Below the pieces are notes generated by a model that was not told where the DNA came from, did no database searches, and saw only the letters and a list, made by a program, of their open reading frames with translations. DNA of 64,000 bases, taken from positions 558,001-622,000 of the forward strand of contig JAEWSH010000051.1 in assembly GCA_023398375.1 (NCBI GenBank). The letters run 5' to 3'. Numbering within the stretch: position 1 is the stretch's first letter; each line of letters begins with the position of its first letter. Both the position numbers and the translations under genes were made by a program. Of the stretch, positions 45,103 through 53,097 are shown one piece after another. The DNA comes from Bacillota bacterium. Lineage in GTDB: Bacteria; Bacillota; Clostridia; Lachnospirales; Lachnospiraceae.

Positions 45103-46251
45103 ATGAGCCAAATTGCATATTTCAACAATGCTGCAACAACCTATCCCAAGCCGGAAAAGGTATATACTTTTGCAGATAAATTTTACAGAGAAACAGGTGT
45201 AAATTCAGGGAGAGGACAAATTAATTCGGCAAGTAAATTAACTACCCTAACTCGACAAATGCTTCTTGAATTATTCCATGCCAAAAATAAAAAGGTGGTA
45301 TTTACACCATCCGCTACTGAAGCAATCAACATCATTTTGAGAGGACTTCCACTTACAGATAACTGTATCGTCTATGTATCTCCTTTCGAACATAACGCAG
45401 TAATACGAACCCTGCACTATCTGCAAGTTATATATAAGCTAAATATTATCATTTTAGCAGTAGACGAAACCACTCTCAAATATGATGTAGAAAAGATTAA
45501 ATACCAATTTTCTGAAAGCCCCCCCCATTTAGTGGTAATGAGCCATGCAAGTAATGTTTGTGGCGTTGTTGCACCAATACAAGAAATATGCACCTTATCG
45601 CATGGCTATGGAGCAATAAATGTAATTGATATGTGTCAAACAGCCGGGTTAATTGATACAGATATAAGTGGATCTATATATGATTTTGTTGTATTTGCAG
45701 GCCATAAAACTTTGTATGCTACATTTGGTATCGCGGGTTTTATTTGTAATGGCGATATTATATTGGAACCATTGATATTTGGAGGAACAGGTATCGATTC
45801 GGCAAACCCAGATGTGCCTGATACTATCCCTGAGAGATACGAAGTGGGCAGCCAAAATATTTTAGGAATTGCAGGTCTATATGCAGCACTCGAATGGAAC
45901 AAAGAAATTGGAATTTCCAACATCTATGCTAAGGAACAAGCGAGCCATGATAAGCTCTTAACCATTCTAAAGAAATATGACAACATAAAAGTAATATTGC
46001 CTGCAGATGGTGTTCTGGCGGTTGGTGTCGTATCCTGTGTATTTGACGGATACAGCAGTGACAATATTGGACAAATACTAAGTGAACAAGGGGTTGAAGT
46101 AAGAACCGGTTTACACTGTGCCCCAACTGCACATAAATTTTTAGGAACATTCCCTGCTGGCACTGTCAGATTCAGCGTGAGTTATTTTAATACTGATGAA
46201 GATTTTGAAAAACTGGAAAAAGCATTGGAATACATTCATGAAAATAGTTAG
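45103..46251 (+). CDS. Cysteine desulfurase (DndA/SspA-like role)
   Basis: The 382-residue PLP enzyme has the class V aminotransferase fold: AATTYPKPEKVY at the start, the PLP Lys in VVFAGHKTLYATFGIAGF, and the catalytic Cys in RTGLHCAPTAHKFLGT. GGGAG precedes the ATG. It lies in the same operon as the PAPS-reductase-like protein, so it likely supplies persulfide sulfur for DNA modification, as DndA and SspA do. Confidence 0.88.
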   Translation: MSQIAYFNNAATTYPKPEKVYTFADKFYRETGVNSGRGQINSASKLTTLTRQMLLELFHAKNKKVVFTPSATEAINIILRGLPLTDNCIVYVSPFEHNAVIRTLHYLQVIYKLNIIILAVDETTLKYDVEKIKYQFSESPPHLVVMSHASNVCGVVAPIQEICTLSHGYGAINVIDMCQTAGLIDTDISGSIYDFVVFAGHKTLYATFGIAGFICNGDIILEPLIFGGTGIDSANPDVPDTIPERYEVGSQNILGIAGLYAALEWNKEIGISNIYAKEQASHDKLLTILKKYDNIKVILPADGVLAVGVVSCVFDGYSSDNIGQILSEQGVEVRTGLHCAPTAHKFLGTFPAGTVRFSVSYFNTDEDFEKLEKALEYIHENS

Positions 46252-46263
46252 GAGGACGTAATT

Positions 46264-46545
46264 GTGAGAGAACAAGAGTTTGAAGATTATTTATTGCAAG
46301 ATGATAATATAAAGAGTAAAGTCAAAGCAGTTCGCTCAAGGATAAACAAAGCAAGAATGATTGAACGCCACTTTGACACTTCCCTTGACACGATTGTATC
46401 CGATGACGATATCATGTATGAAACCCTCGTCAGAATAAAAGCTGAAATGAAAGATACCAACGGAAATCTATCCAACTCAATGAGAAAATACTATATTTAC
46501 TCGACTGGAAAAGCTTTCCCTACACTTGGAAATTATAAAAAATAA
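46264..46545 (+). CDS. Small helical protein of the defence operon (93 residues)
   Basis: The start is GTG 46264, with GGAGG eight bases before. The product is charged and helical (VKAVRSRINKARMIERHFDT, then KAEMKDTNGNLSNSMRKYYI), with no transmembrane or metal motif. It is flanked by the cysteine desulfurase and the helicase with tight spacing (12 bases each side). It does not look like DndE. No family recognised. Confidence 0.65.
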   Translation: MREQEFEDYLLQDDNIKSKVKAVRSRINKARMIERHFDTSLDTIVSDDDIMYETLVRIKAEMKDTNGNLSNSMRKYYIYSTGKAFPTLGNYKK

Positions 46546-46557
46546 GGAGGTGCAATT

Positions 46558-48705
46558 TTGAGTTTTTTAGACGTAGATATTAAAACCGAGTACCGTTCAC
46601 TTATTGATGATATGGTAAAAGATTTTTATACTCCCCTCTTAAATGAAGCAACCATATATAAGCGAGCTGTTGGATTTTTCTCATCGTCAGCGCTTATCGA
46701 AATATCAAAAGGTATATCGGGACTTATAAAGAATGGCGGAAAAATACAATTAGTTGCATCTCCCAAATTAAGCGAAGATGATATTGAAGCTATTGAGAAA
46801 GGCTTTGAAAAGAGAAAAGAAATTATTGAAAACTGCATTGAGCGCTCTTTTGAAGAACCTAAAAATATATACGAAGAACGAAGACTTAACCTACTGGCTA
46901 ATTTAATTGCCAATGGACAGCTTGATATTAAAATTGCATTTTTAGAAGAAGAAAACAGCATTGGCATGTTCCATGAAAAGATGGGAATTATGACCGATAC
47001 TGAAAATAACACAATAGCCTTTACCGGCTCCATGAATGAAAGCAAAAATGCATTCTCACACAATTATGAGTCCATTGATGTGTTCTGCTCTTGGGATCAT
47101 GATAAAGACAGAGTTTTAGCCAAGGAAAGTGCATTTACATCTATTTGGAGTGATTGTGAACCACACATCAAAACTATTGATTTTCCAGAAGTAGCAAAAG
47201 AAAAGCTGGAGAAGTATAAAAAAGACAGCCATTTTGATTTTGAAATTGATTATGATGAAAGTTCCCAAATTCAAAATAATGTTATAGAGCCAAGATTTTT
47301 TAAAGTGCCCACAGGTATAGAATTTTATGACTATCAAGTTGATGCTGTGAATAACTGGATAGTAAATGATTGCACCGGAGTATTTGACATGGCAACTGGT
47401 TCAGGAAAAACATACACAGCATTATATGGTTTATGCAGATTATCTGAGAAACTAAATAATAATTTGGTAGTTGTCATAGTTGCTCCATATCAACACCTTG
47501 TAGAACAATGGGTAGAAGATATTCAAAACTTTGGAGTAGAGCCTATTATTTGCTATTCTAACTATGCACCCAAATGGAAGAACTATTTTGGTGATGCTGT
47601 TAATGCGTATAATGCCGGTGTTTTGCAAAACTTCTGTGTTATTGCAACAAATGCAACTTTTGCGACTGATGATTTTCAGAAACAGCTAAAACGTTTAAAA
47701 AATCACTTTTGCTTTGTGGTGGATGAAGCGCACAATTTCGGTGCAAAAAATCTCAGCAGACTTTTGCCACAAAATGCACAATATCGATTGGCTTTATCAG
47801 CAACAATAGAAAGATTTCGTGATCCAGAAGGCACCGAAAAACTATATAATTATTTTGGAACTATTTGCAAATCGTTTACACTGGCAGATGCAATACGAAG
47901 TGGTTTTTTAACACCATATTATTATCATCCTATTTTAATAACCCTTACTGATGAAGAATTGAAAGAATATCAAGATTTGACATTAAAGATCATCAAATGT
48001 GGAGGCGCCAGTGAAGAAAATTGTAACAATAATCCAGCTGTAGAATTATTGCTACTAAAGAGGGCTCGAATAGTTGCTGGAGCTCATAATAAAATTGATG
48101 CTTTACTTACAGCCATTAAACCGTTTAAGTATGAAAGACATATGTTGGTTTATTGTGGTGCTACAAAATATGATCGACAAGATATCGATGATGTTTCCGA
48201 GGTAAAACAAATAGAAGAAATAACGAAACTATTATATAAAAAGCATAAAATCAAAGTAAGGAAATTTACTTCAGAAGAAGATAAGTACGAACGTTCTGAA
48301 ATTAAGCAAATGTTTACCGACGGGGATTTGCAAATTATAACGGCAATAAAATGTCTTGATGAAGGTGTAAATATTCCTGCAATCAAAAAAGCATTTATAC
48401 TTGCAAGCAGCACAAATCCAAAAGAATACATCCAGCGCAGAGGTAGGGTGCTTCGAAAAGCTAAAGATAAAGACTATGCAGAGATATATGATTTTATCAC
48501 AATACCGCGTGAGCTTAATGAAATTCAATACTGTAATACTCAAGAAATCAAACTTGAAATTTCTTTAGTAAAAAAAGAGATTGAGAGAATGATGGATTTT
48601 GCCGAAACCTCCAGGAATCCTTGGGATATAGATAGCCTAAAAGAAGATTTGCTGAAAGCGTATGATGTTTATTTGTTAAAAGAAGGAGCAGCTGATGATG
48701 AATGA
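46558..48705 (+). CDS. PLD-nuclease/SF2 helicase fusion, phosphorothioation restriction-type
   Basis: The start is TTG at 46558 after AGGAGGTGCAATT. The 715-residue protein has an N-terminal phospholipase-D-like nuclease domain (about 20-190; one HKD site FHEKMGIMTD...FTGSMNESKNAF) and an SF2 helicase (about 255-660) with Walker A MATGSGKTYTALYG, DEAH box FVVDEAHNFGA, and motif VI IQRRGRVLRK. This matches the DEAD-helicase/PLD class annotated as DNA phosphorothioation-system restriction enzyme. It probably cleaves DNA lacking the modification. It overlaps the next small gene by 11 bases. Confidence 0.85.
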   Translation: MSFLDVDIKTEYRSLIDDMVKDFYTPLLNEATIYKRAVGFFSSSALIEISKGISGLIKNGGKIQLVASPKLSEDDIEAIEKGFEKRKEIIENCIERSFEEPKNIYEERRLNLLANLIANGQLDIKIAFLEEENSIGMFHEKMGIMTDTENNTIAFTGSMNESKNAFSHNYESIDVFCSWDHDKDRVLAKESAFTSIWSDCEPHIKTIDFPEVAKEKLEKYKKDSHFDFEIDYDESSQIQNNVIEPRFFKVPTGIEFYDYQVDAVNNWIVNDCTGVFDMATGSGKTYTALYGLCRLSEKLNNNLVVVIVAPYQHLVEQWVEDIQNFGVEPIICYSNYAPKWKNYFGDAVNAYNAGVLQNFCVIATNATFATDDFQKQLKRLKNHFCFVVDEAHNFGAKNLSRLLPQNAQYRLALSATIERFRDPEGTEKLYNYFGTICKSFTLADAIRSGFLTPYYYHPILITLTDEELKEYQDLTLKIIKCGGASEENCNNNPAVELLLLKRARIVAGAHNKIDALLTAIKPFKYERHMLVYCGATKYDRQDIDDVSEVKQIEEITKLLYKKHKIKVRKFTSEEDKYERSEIKQMFTDGDLQIITAIKCLDEGVNIPAIKKAFILASSTNPKEYIQRRGRVLRKAKDKDYAEIYDFITIPRELNEIQYCNTQEIKLEISLVKKEIERMMDFAETSRNPWDIDSLKEDLLKAYDVYLLKEGAADDE

Positions 48706-48877
48706 TATTAATTGTGCAGACGAAAAATTAAAAATTGATCCCATAAAATTGCAGAGAATGCAAACAAGAGTTTTGTTGATTGAAAGAAACAATATTTTAA
48801 CAAATGCTCTTACCGATAATCAAATGATAGAAAACATTAAAAAAATTATTATAGAGGAGGCAAAAAAATGTTATTAA
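48695..48877 (+). CDS. Small protein coupled to helicase and DndD-like genes (60 residues)
   Basis: ATG 48695 is preceded by GGAGCAGCTG, overlaps the helicase gene end by 11 bases, and its own end overlaps the DndD-like start by 10 bases. Helical and charged (LQRMQTRVLLIERNNILTNA). The tight overlap on both sides argues for a real gene coupling the two. No family recognised. Confidence 0.6.
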   Translation: MMNDINCADEKLKIDPIKLQRMQTRVLLIERNNILTNALTDNQMIENIKKIIIEEAKKCY

Positions 48878-50859
48878 AATCTATAGAATTTAACGACTTT
48901 CGCCCCTTTATTGGTAGACAAGCTGTAAACTTTGAATGTAAAGATGAGAAAAACGTTATAGTTGTTTTGGGAAATAACACTCACGGAAAATCAACTTTAA
49001 TACTGTCGTTTATGTGGTGCTTTTACGGTGACAGTAATTTTCTTAGGCCCCTTGATATATTAAATCAAACCATAGAGAGTCAAATGAAACCAAGTGAACA
49101 TAGAAAAGCGAGTGTTAAAGTTGAACTTGAACATGAAAACATAGATTATACGATAAAAAGAGAACAAACCTTTGTAAAAGGATACAATGGCCAGTTAACA
49201 TCCAGCGGAGACTCAACTCTTAAAATGACATATGTAGACGAGCAAGGTGAAACCAAGTCATGTGGCACTACAAAAAAAGAGTTGTTTGAAGCAATGAATG
49301 CAATTATTCCTAAAGACTTAATGCCTTACTTTTTCTTTGAAGGTGAAAAAGACAACAATCTATCAACAAAAACTGTTGGAAAAGCGGTAAAAAGTTTATT
49401 AGGGTTAGATACATTATCAAAAGCTCGTGCTCACTTAAGAGGCGAAACAAAAGGTGTTTCAACGAAAAGTGTAATGGGTATTTTTGAAGCTATGCAAAAT
49501 GAAAGCGATAATACAAGAGCTGATGCTGAATATCAGAAAAAGATTTCTGCTGAACAAAGTCTGCAGACAATTTATGATAGGAACGCTGAGATTGGAGAAC
49601 AAATAGAAAATTATGAATCCAAAATTGAAGAGATAAATGAAATACTGCGAAACAATGCCCCTACTCGAGATTTGCAAAAAAGGCGCGATACTGTAGCTAA
49701 GGATATGGAGCAAGAGCAAAATGAATTAAATAAAGCGATTGCTCGATACATAAAAAACTTTAACAATCAATCCTTATCTTTATTTTCTATTCCATTCTTT
49801 AACAGGATTAAAGAAAAACTATCACTTATGGATTTAGATGATAAAGCAGGGATTAAAGGCATTGAGGGACCGGCAATCATGGAGCTGTTGCGCCGTGGTG
49901 AATGTTTATGTGGTACAGAACTTAAAGAAGGATCATTAGCGTATAAAACCATAGAAAAATATATTAATATTCTTCCACCTGTAAATATCAGTGAATCAAT
50001 TAGAGAAATGTTTGATTTAATATCGAAGTTTGAAGAAGATGGCATAGGGTTTATTAAAGAATATAGACAAGATTATAAGGATATTCAATTTTGCTTGAAT
50101 AGAATTAATACGTTTGAACGAGAAGAGACATCGTTACTCTCAGAATTATCAAAAGTTAATATTATTAATGACAAGCAATATGAAGAAGATTTGAAAACAT
50201 ACAAAAGCCGTCTTTCCTCGCTAAGAAGTGAAAAAGAACAGTGTATTGCAAAAATAGCTACTCTTGAACAAACTATTACCACTGCTACCAATAATTATAA
50301 TATGTATAAAAATAAGTCTGAAAAAAATAAGGAAAACCAATTATATTATGAGTATGCAGAAGCGATATATAATCAGATTGATGAATCGTATTCAAAAAAA
50401 GAAATTACACTCAGAAATCGTCTTAATAACGCTGTAACAGAACTATTCAACAATATGTACTCTGGCAAAAGAGAAGTGGAGATTGATTCCAATTACAATA
50501 TGACCGTTAAAGTGGATGGTAAACCATTAGCGCTTACTGGCGGATTAAACATTATACAGTATTTCTCTTTTGTAGGGGGGTTAGTAAAATTAGCACGAGA
50601 AGTAATGGGAGAACGTAATGGGGAAACAGAAATTTATGGAGAAGAATATCCTTTAGTTTTAGATGCAGCATTTTCGCATGCTGATGAAAATCATGTGGGA
50701 ACCATTTCAAAGCAATTATCTACTGTAACAAATCAACTTGTCTTTGCAGTTATGCAAAAAGATTGGAATTATGTTGAAGATGGGATCAAAGATAATATTT
50801 GTCGAGTATATAATTTAAATAAGATTAATGAGAAGGAAATTTTAATTGAGGAGGTGTAA
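48868..50859 (+). CDS. DndD-like SMC/Rad50-type ATPase
   Basis: The 663-residue protein has an N-terminal Walker A (VVLGNNTHGKSTLILSFMW), long coiled coils (about 215-310 and 400-510) and a hook with CLCG (about 349-352), where Rad50 has CPxC. The C-terminal half carries the ABC signature (LTGGLNIIQYFSFVGGL) and Walker B (PLVLDAAFSHADEN). This order and the Cys-x-Cys hook match DNA sulfur-modification protein DndD. GGAGG precedes the ATG. It is followed two bases later by the last gene. It probably provides energy or DNA access to the modification complex. Confidence 0.85.
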   Translation: MLLKSIEFNDFRPFIGRQAVNFECKDEKNVIVVLGNNTHGKSTLILSFMWCFYGDSNFLRPLDILNQTIESQMKPSEHRKASVKVELEHENIDYTIKREQTFVKGYNGQLTSSGDSTLKMTYVDEQGETKSCGTTKKELFEAMNAIIPKDLMPYFFFEGEKDNNLSTKTVGKAVKSLLGLDTLSKARAHLRGETKGVSTKSVMGIFEAMQNESDNTRADAEYQKKISAEQSLQTIYDRNAEIGEQIENYESKIEEINEILRNNAPTRDLQKRRDTVAKDMEQEQNELNKAIARYIKNFNNQSLSLFSIPFFNRIKEKLSLMDLDDKAGIKGIEGPAIMELLRRGECLCGTELKEGSLAYKTIEKYINILPPVNISESIREMFDLISKFEEDGIGFIKEYRQDYKDIQFCLNRINTFEREETSLLSELSKVNIINDKQYEEDLKTYKSRLSSLRSEKEQCIAKIATLEQTITTATNNYNMYKNKSEKNKENQLYYEYAEAIYNQIDESYSKKEITLRNRLNNAVTELFNNMYSGKREVEIDSNYNMTVKVDGKPLALTGGLNIIQYFSFVGGLVKLAREVMGERNGETEIYGEEYPLVLDAAFSHADENHVGTISKQLSTVTNQLVFAVMQKDWNYVEDGIKDNICRVYNLNKINEKEILIEEV

Positions 50860-50861
50860 TC

Positions 50862-51350
50862 ATGCTGTTTGACAAGGAATTTGAATTTGAAGGTAAACAC
50901 GCAACATATTGTAGAGCATTAAAAGAAGAAATAGGATTGTTTACGACTTTCAGAGAAGCATATATGATAAGTGCGATTGTTGGATTTCTTTATGGAAGTA
51001 AGGCTATTAAAGATTCCATAGAAAAAGTGCAACCAGCATCTATTCTCCCAAGTGAATTGGCAAAACAACGCTCAAATTTACGAAATATATATCGATATAT
51101 TATGTTACTTGAAGAAACACCAGGATTTTCGATTGAAGATTATAAAACGAGAACATTTAAAGATGATTTAGAAGATGAAGAACCGGAAAAATTAAAAAAG
51201 AATATGGAAATATTCAATAGTTATGTACTTGGTGGAATTGAAATACTATATGATAAATTTAAGGACTGTGGCTCTAAAAAAGATGTCGTTAATTCATTAA
51301 ATGATTTTTTGGAAGAGTTTGTTTCTGACAATGAAATCAAGGTAGAATGA
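50862..51350 (+). CDS. Small last gene of the defence operon, possibly DndE-like or phosphorothioation-associated
   Basis: GGAGGTGTAATC precedes the ATG. The 162-residue protein begins with ATYCRALKEEIGLFTTFREA, then MISAIVGFLYGSKAIKDS, loosely like DndE or the small dnd-associated proteins (residues FxTFREAxxxxA and Gly-rich turn), and ends with a helical acidic tail (NDFLEEFVSDNEIKVE). Its place right after the dndD-like gene, where dndE usually sits, is suggestive. Similarity to DndE is not clear by eye, so the name is left open. Confidence 0.6.
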   Translation: MLFDKEFEFEGKHATYCRALKEEIGLFTTFREAYMISAIVGFLYGSKAIKDSIEKVQPASILPSELAKQRSNLRNIYRYIMLLEETPGFSIEDYKTRTFKDDLEDEEPEKLKKNMEIFNSYVLGGIEILYDKFKDCGSKKDVVNSLNDFLEEFVSDNEIKVE

Positions 51351-51426
51351 TTTAATTGTCAAAGGATATTGATTGGTATCATTTCATACGTTGGTGAAAG
51401 GTTTTGCATTTTTGTAACAAACGTGG

Positions 51427-51483
51427 CAAGCAGGGCATACGGGTGACCACCGTATGCTTTTGCTTGTTGGGGAGTATCCCCAA
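51427..51483. other. Inverted-repeat cluster near the relaxase, candidate oriT
   Basis: Stem CAAGCA-gg-GCATACGG / CCGTATGC-ttt-TGCTTG with loop GTGACCA (51427-51466), then TTGGGGA-GTA-TCCCCAA (51467-51483). The two adjacent hairpins lie in the ~200-base gap between the defence operon and the 3' end of the relaxase gene, which holds no gene. oriT usually lies upstream of the relaxase, so this could instead be a bidirectional terminator. Confidence 0.35.
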
Positions 51484-51553
51484 TCCCCCACTCAAACGAT
51501 GATAGATCATAGTGCTACGCCCCGTAAACGGTGCTATTAAATCGCAGGGTATG

Positions 51554-52966
51554 TTAATGCTGTTCCTGTAATTTTTCTTTTTGCTTTTGCTCCTGTTCCA
51601 GTCCCAAAAGTCGGTCGATATTCGCCTTTGCAGTCAGAATATCCTGCATCTCTTTTTTCGCTGAATGGTACTGTCCGTATGCCTTTTTCTTCTCTGAAAA
51701 CAAGTCAGCATATTCGGCTTGCAGGGTCTTAACTGTGGGGAGCTTTTTAACACCAAGTTCCTCAAAAGCCGCCTTTGCTGCCTTATGCAATGTCAGTTCG
51801 GCACGGTGTTCCTCATAAAACTTTTTGGAATAGCCTGCCTTGCGGTAGTCGGTGTAAATATCTCGGGTTTTAGCATAGTTGAAGATGTGTTTTTTCAGCA
51901 CTTGTATTTCAGCCATACGCTTTTCAGCGGTCTTGATTTGCGTGTTCAGCTTGTCAAAGGTGGCGGTACATTTCTTTGCTTTTTCCTCCAAATCGGAGTA
52001 TGCAAGGAGCTTATGTTCCTGCAAAAAATTGACGGTCTGCGCCATCTGCTTTAAATTGAAAATCTTTGCCCATTGCTCGTAGCTTTTGCCCTTGCCCTGC
52101 TGTAATTTTGCCTGTATATCCACAAGCAGATTGACGGATTTTTCTTGCCATTTCGGTTGTTTGGCAGCAGGCTTTTTAACCTCTCTTTGTTGGGCTTTGC
52201 TCTTAATGATTGCCTTGATTTCATCTTCGGAATATCCCTCACCGAGAGAACGCAGACGGATAAATTTCTTCTGCCCTGCACCCTTTAATGCGTAGTGCTT
52301 ACCGCTTTTAATTTCATAGCTTGCACTCTGCATGAGCTTTAAAAACTCGTCAAGGTTTTTTGGTTTTTGGGCAAGCACTTCATCTATGGTCTGTCTTAAT
52401 TTATCGGAGTGAGAGAGGGGCTTATTATCACCAAGCCATTTACCATAATGCCTTTTGGAGCGTTTGGAATTTTCAATAATTGAAAGGTTATTTTCAAGAC
52501 AAATGCGGTCAGATATTTTGGCAATCGCCCGACCGCTACCAAGAAAATCACGAAACTTTTTTGTGCAGTCAAGGGTAGTGGAGTTGAAGATAATATGATT
52601 GTGAATGTGGGCTTTGTCTATGTGCGTGGCAACGATAAAAGCGTGGTTGCCTTTGGTGAAGCTCATACCCAATTCATAGCCGATTTTATTTGCAAGCTCG
52701 GGTGTTATTTCCCCGGGCTTAAAGGCTTGCCGTATCTGATAAGCAATGACATTACTTGCTTGTTTTCTGCCTGTAATATCATCATATTGCCGCTTAGAGA
52801 GCATAAACTCGGCTTGCACGGTTTTAGGGTCACATTCGTAAGAAGACAGCAGTTCGCCGTCATTTGTTTTGTCGGGATTTTTCGCATAATCGGTGCGGTC
52901 AGCAAGGCAAGCTACAATGGATTTTCCTTTGTTTTGATGCATGGAAATGAGCCTTGTGGTAGCGAT
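51554..52966 (-). CDS. Relaxase/mobilisation nuclease (MobA/VirD2-like)
   Basis: The relaxase domain has the three-His motif HIDKAHIHNHIIFNS and the N-terminal TTRLISMHQNKGKSI typical of Tn1549-type relaxases; the rest is coiled coil (about 300-470). The strongest ribosome site AAGGAGG (52973-52980) is followed, at seven-base spacing, by ATC (codon 52964-52966) where relatives have ATG. The nearest standard starts are GTG at 53005, inside a terminator hairpin and ahead of that ribosome site, and ATG at 52942 with no ribosome site. I used the ATC position. It nicks oriT to start transfer. Confidence 0.85.
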   Translation of the reverse strand: MATTRLISMHQNKGKSIVACLADRTDYAKNPDKTNDGELLSSYECDPKTVQAEFMLSKRQYDDITGRKQASNVIAYQIRQAFKPGEITPELANKIGYELGMSFTKGNHAFIVATHIDKAHIHNHIIFNSTTLDCTKKFRDFLGSGRAIAKISDRICLENNLSIIENSKRSKRHYGKWLGDNKPLSHSDKLRQTIDEVLAQKPKNLDEFLKLMQSASYEIKSGKHYALKGAGQKKFIRLRSLGEGYSEDEIKAIIKSKAQQREVKKPAAKQPKWQEKSVNLLVDIQAKLQQGKGKSYEQWAKIFNLKQMAQTVNFLQEHKLLAYSDLEEKAKKCTATFDKLNTQIKTAEKRMAEIQVLKKHIFNYAKTRDIYTDYRKAGYSKKFYEEHRAELTLHKAAKAAFEELGVKKLPTVKTLQAEYADLFSEKKKAYGQYHSAKKEMQDILTAKANIDRLLGLEQEQKQKEKLQEQH

Positions 52967-52991
52967 AATAATACCTCCTTTGGGGCAAGAA

Positions 52992-53019
52992 AAAAGAGCT
53001 GCCACATGGCAACTCTTTT
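52992..53019 (-). terminator. Terminator-like hairpin just upstream of the relaxase gene
   Basis: Arms AAAAGAGTTGCCA / TGGCAGCTCTTTT (minus strand; one mismatch) with a 2-base loop, followed by TTTTTTCTT then the relaxase ribosome site. It separates the 380-residue gene from the relaxase. Confidence 0.75.
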
Positions 53020-53097
53020 AGATATATTTTTATGAGATTTTATAAACGAGAATTTACACGCTTATAAGCAAGAGCATCTGTTGCTAATAGATGGAAA

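Noticed and set aside
48150..48431. Antisense ORFs across the helicase and DndD-like genes
   Set aside because: Frame shadows with no ribosome site; the sense genes have full sets of motifs.
38748..51350. Ordinary assimilatory sulfate-reduction operon
   Set aside because: Although a PAPS-reductase-family gene is present, there are no sulfurylase or sulfite-reductase genes, and the nuclease-helicase and DndD-like genes point to DNA modification and defence.
38748..51350. Complete BREX type 4 system
   Set aside because: No PglZ- or BrxL-like protein is encoded; the helicase and SMC-type ATPase are of the Dnd kind.
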